A stretch of 64,000 bases of DNA from positions 620,001 through 684,000 of the forward strand of contig NZ_FOIZ01000002.1 in NCBI RefSeq assembly GCF_900109295.1, given 5' to 3'. The translations under genes and the position numbers were made by a program. Below the pieces are notes generated by a model, which saw only the letters and a list, made by a program, of their open reading frames with translations, was not told the DNA's origin and made no database searches. Positions 63,953 through 64,000 of the stretch are shown piece by piece; the stretch's first letter is position 1, and every line of letters starts with the position of its first letter. This stretch comes from Cognatiyoonia koreensis (GTDB taxonomy: Bacteria; Pseudomonadota; Alphaproteobacteria; Rhodobacterales; Rhodobacteraceae).

Positions 63953-64000
63953 ATGCGCCCATCTGGCCGCCAAACTGACGAAATGCGTTCAGTGACAATC
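63953..64000 (+). CDS. rph: ribonuclease PH, first 16 codons (continues past window)
   Basis: RNase PH trims tRNA 3' ends. The window ends after 16 codons (MRPSGRQTDEMRSVTI), which match the strongly conserved N-terminus of RNase PH. An AGGAG site 7 bases before ATG 63953 fixes the start. A gene for rph divergent from hrcA is a common alphaproteobacterial order, which supports the call despite the short visible part. Confidence 0.85.
   Translation, partial: MRPSGRQTDEMRSVTI

Overview
The window looks like chromosomal DNA of a marine alphaproteobacterium of the Rhodobacteraceae (Roseobacter group). Supporting evidence is a full cbb3 oxidase locus (ccoNOQP, ccoGHIS, hemN) next to an FnrL-type regulator with FNR boxes, the rimP-nusA, hrcA-grpE and rph/hrcA arrangements, an argG/hslO/cca housekeeping set and the general protein sequences. 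I found no rRNA, tRNA, CRISPR, transposase or prophage gene. Genus-level placement is inference.

Layout. 1-2.3 kb: nusA (cut by the window edge), rimP and speD. 2.4-7.9 kb: a peptide/nickel-type ABC importer (two permeases, a double ATPase, a Tat-exported binding protein). 8.0-9.8 kb: proline iminopeptidase and divergent ubiG. 9.8-16.3 kb: a membrane hybrid histidine kinase with a small membrane partner, a large secreted serralysin/RTX protein and a NarL-type response regulator. 16.3-20.6 kb: MarR regulator, nitrilase-family hydrolase, glutaredoxin, ComF, a methyltransferase and ferrochelatase. 20.6-31.1 kb: the most unusual part, described below. 31.1-41.2 kb: two L,D-transpeptidases around a CAP lipoprotein, then a long leftward run (hslO, NUDIX, cca, LysE, two ABC exporter halves, RNA methyltransferase, L,D-transpeptidase). 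41.3-48.4 kb: NUDIX, argG, GNAT on the plus strand, then leftward malic enzyme, ribokinase-like kinase, class IV aminotransferase and sulfotransferase-like protein. 48.5-51.1 kb: mutS. 51.1-62.1 kb: the cbb3 oxidase region with hemN, a tandem universal stress protein and fnrL; three FNR-type palindromes sit in front of ccoN, usp and ccoG. 62.2-64 kb: grpE, hrcA and the first 16 codons of rph.

The 20.6-31.1 kb region holds a Crp-like regulator with the residues expected for cyclic nucleotide binding and an RExxxR recognition helix. Divergent from it is a tight three-gene set: a metallophosphoesterase, a 1336-residue fusion of a GMC flavin oxidoreductase with an alpha/beta hydrolase that has Cys instead of Ser at the nucleophile elbow, and a class III cyclase-domain/STAND ATPase/TPR-like protein whose cyclase domain has lost two normally conserved residues. 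A perfect Crp-type palindrome lies 0.9 kb from the regulator gene, in front of an unknown gene and a 61-residue ORF. I propose, as inference only, a cyclic-nucleotide (or degenerate cyclase-sensor) controlled oxidation/hydrolysis module for a lipid- or sterol-like substrate.
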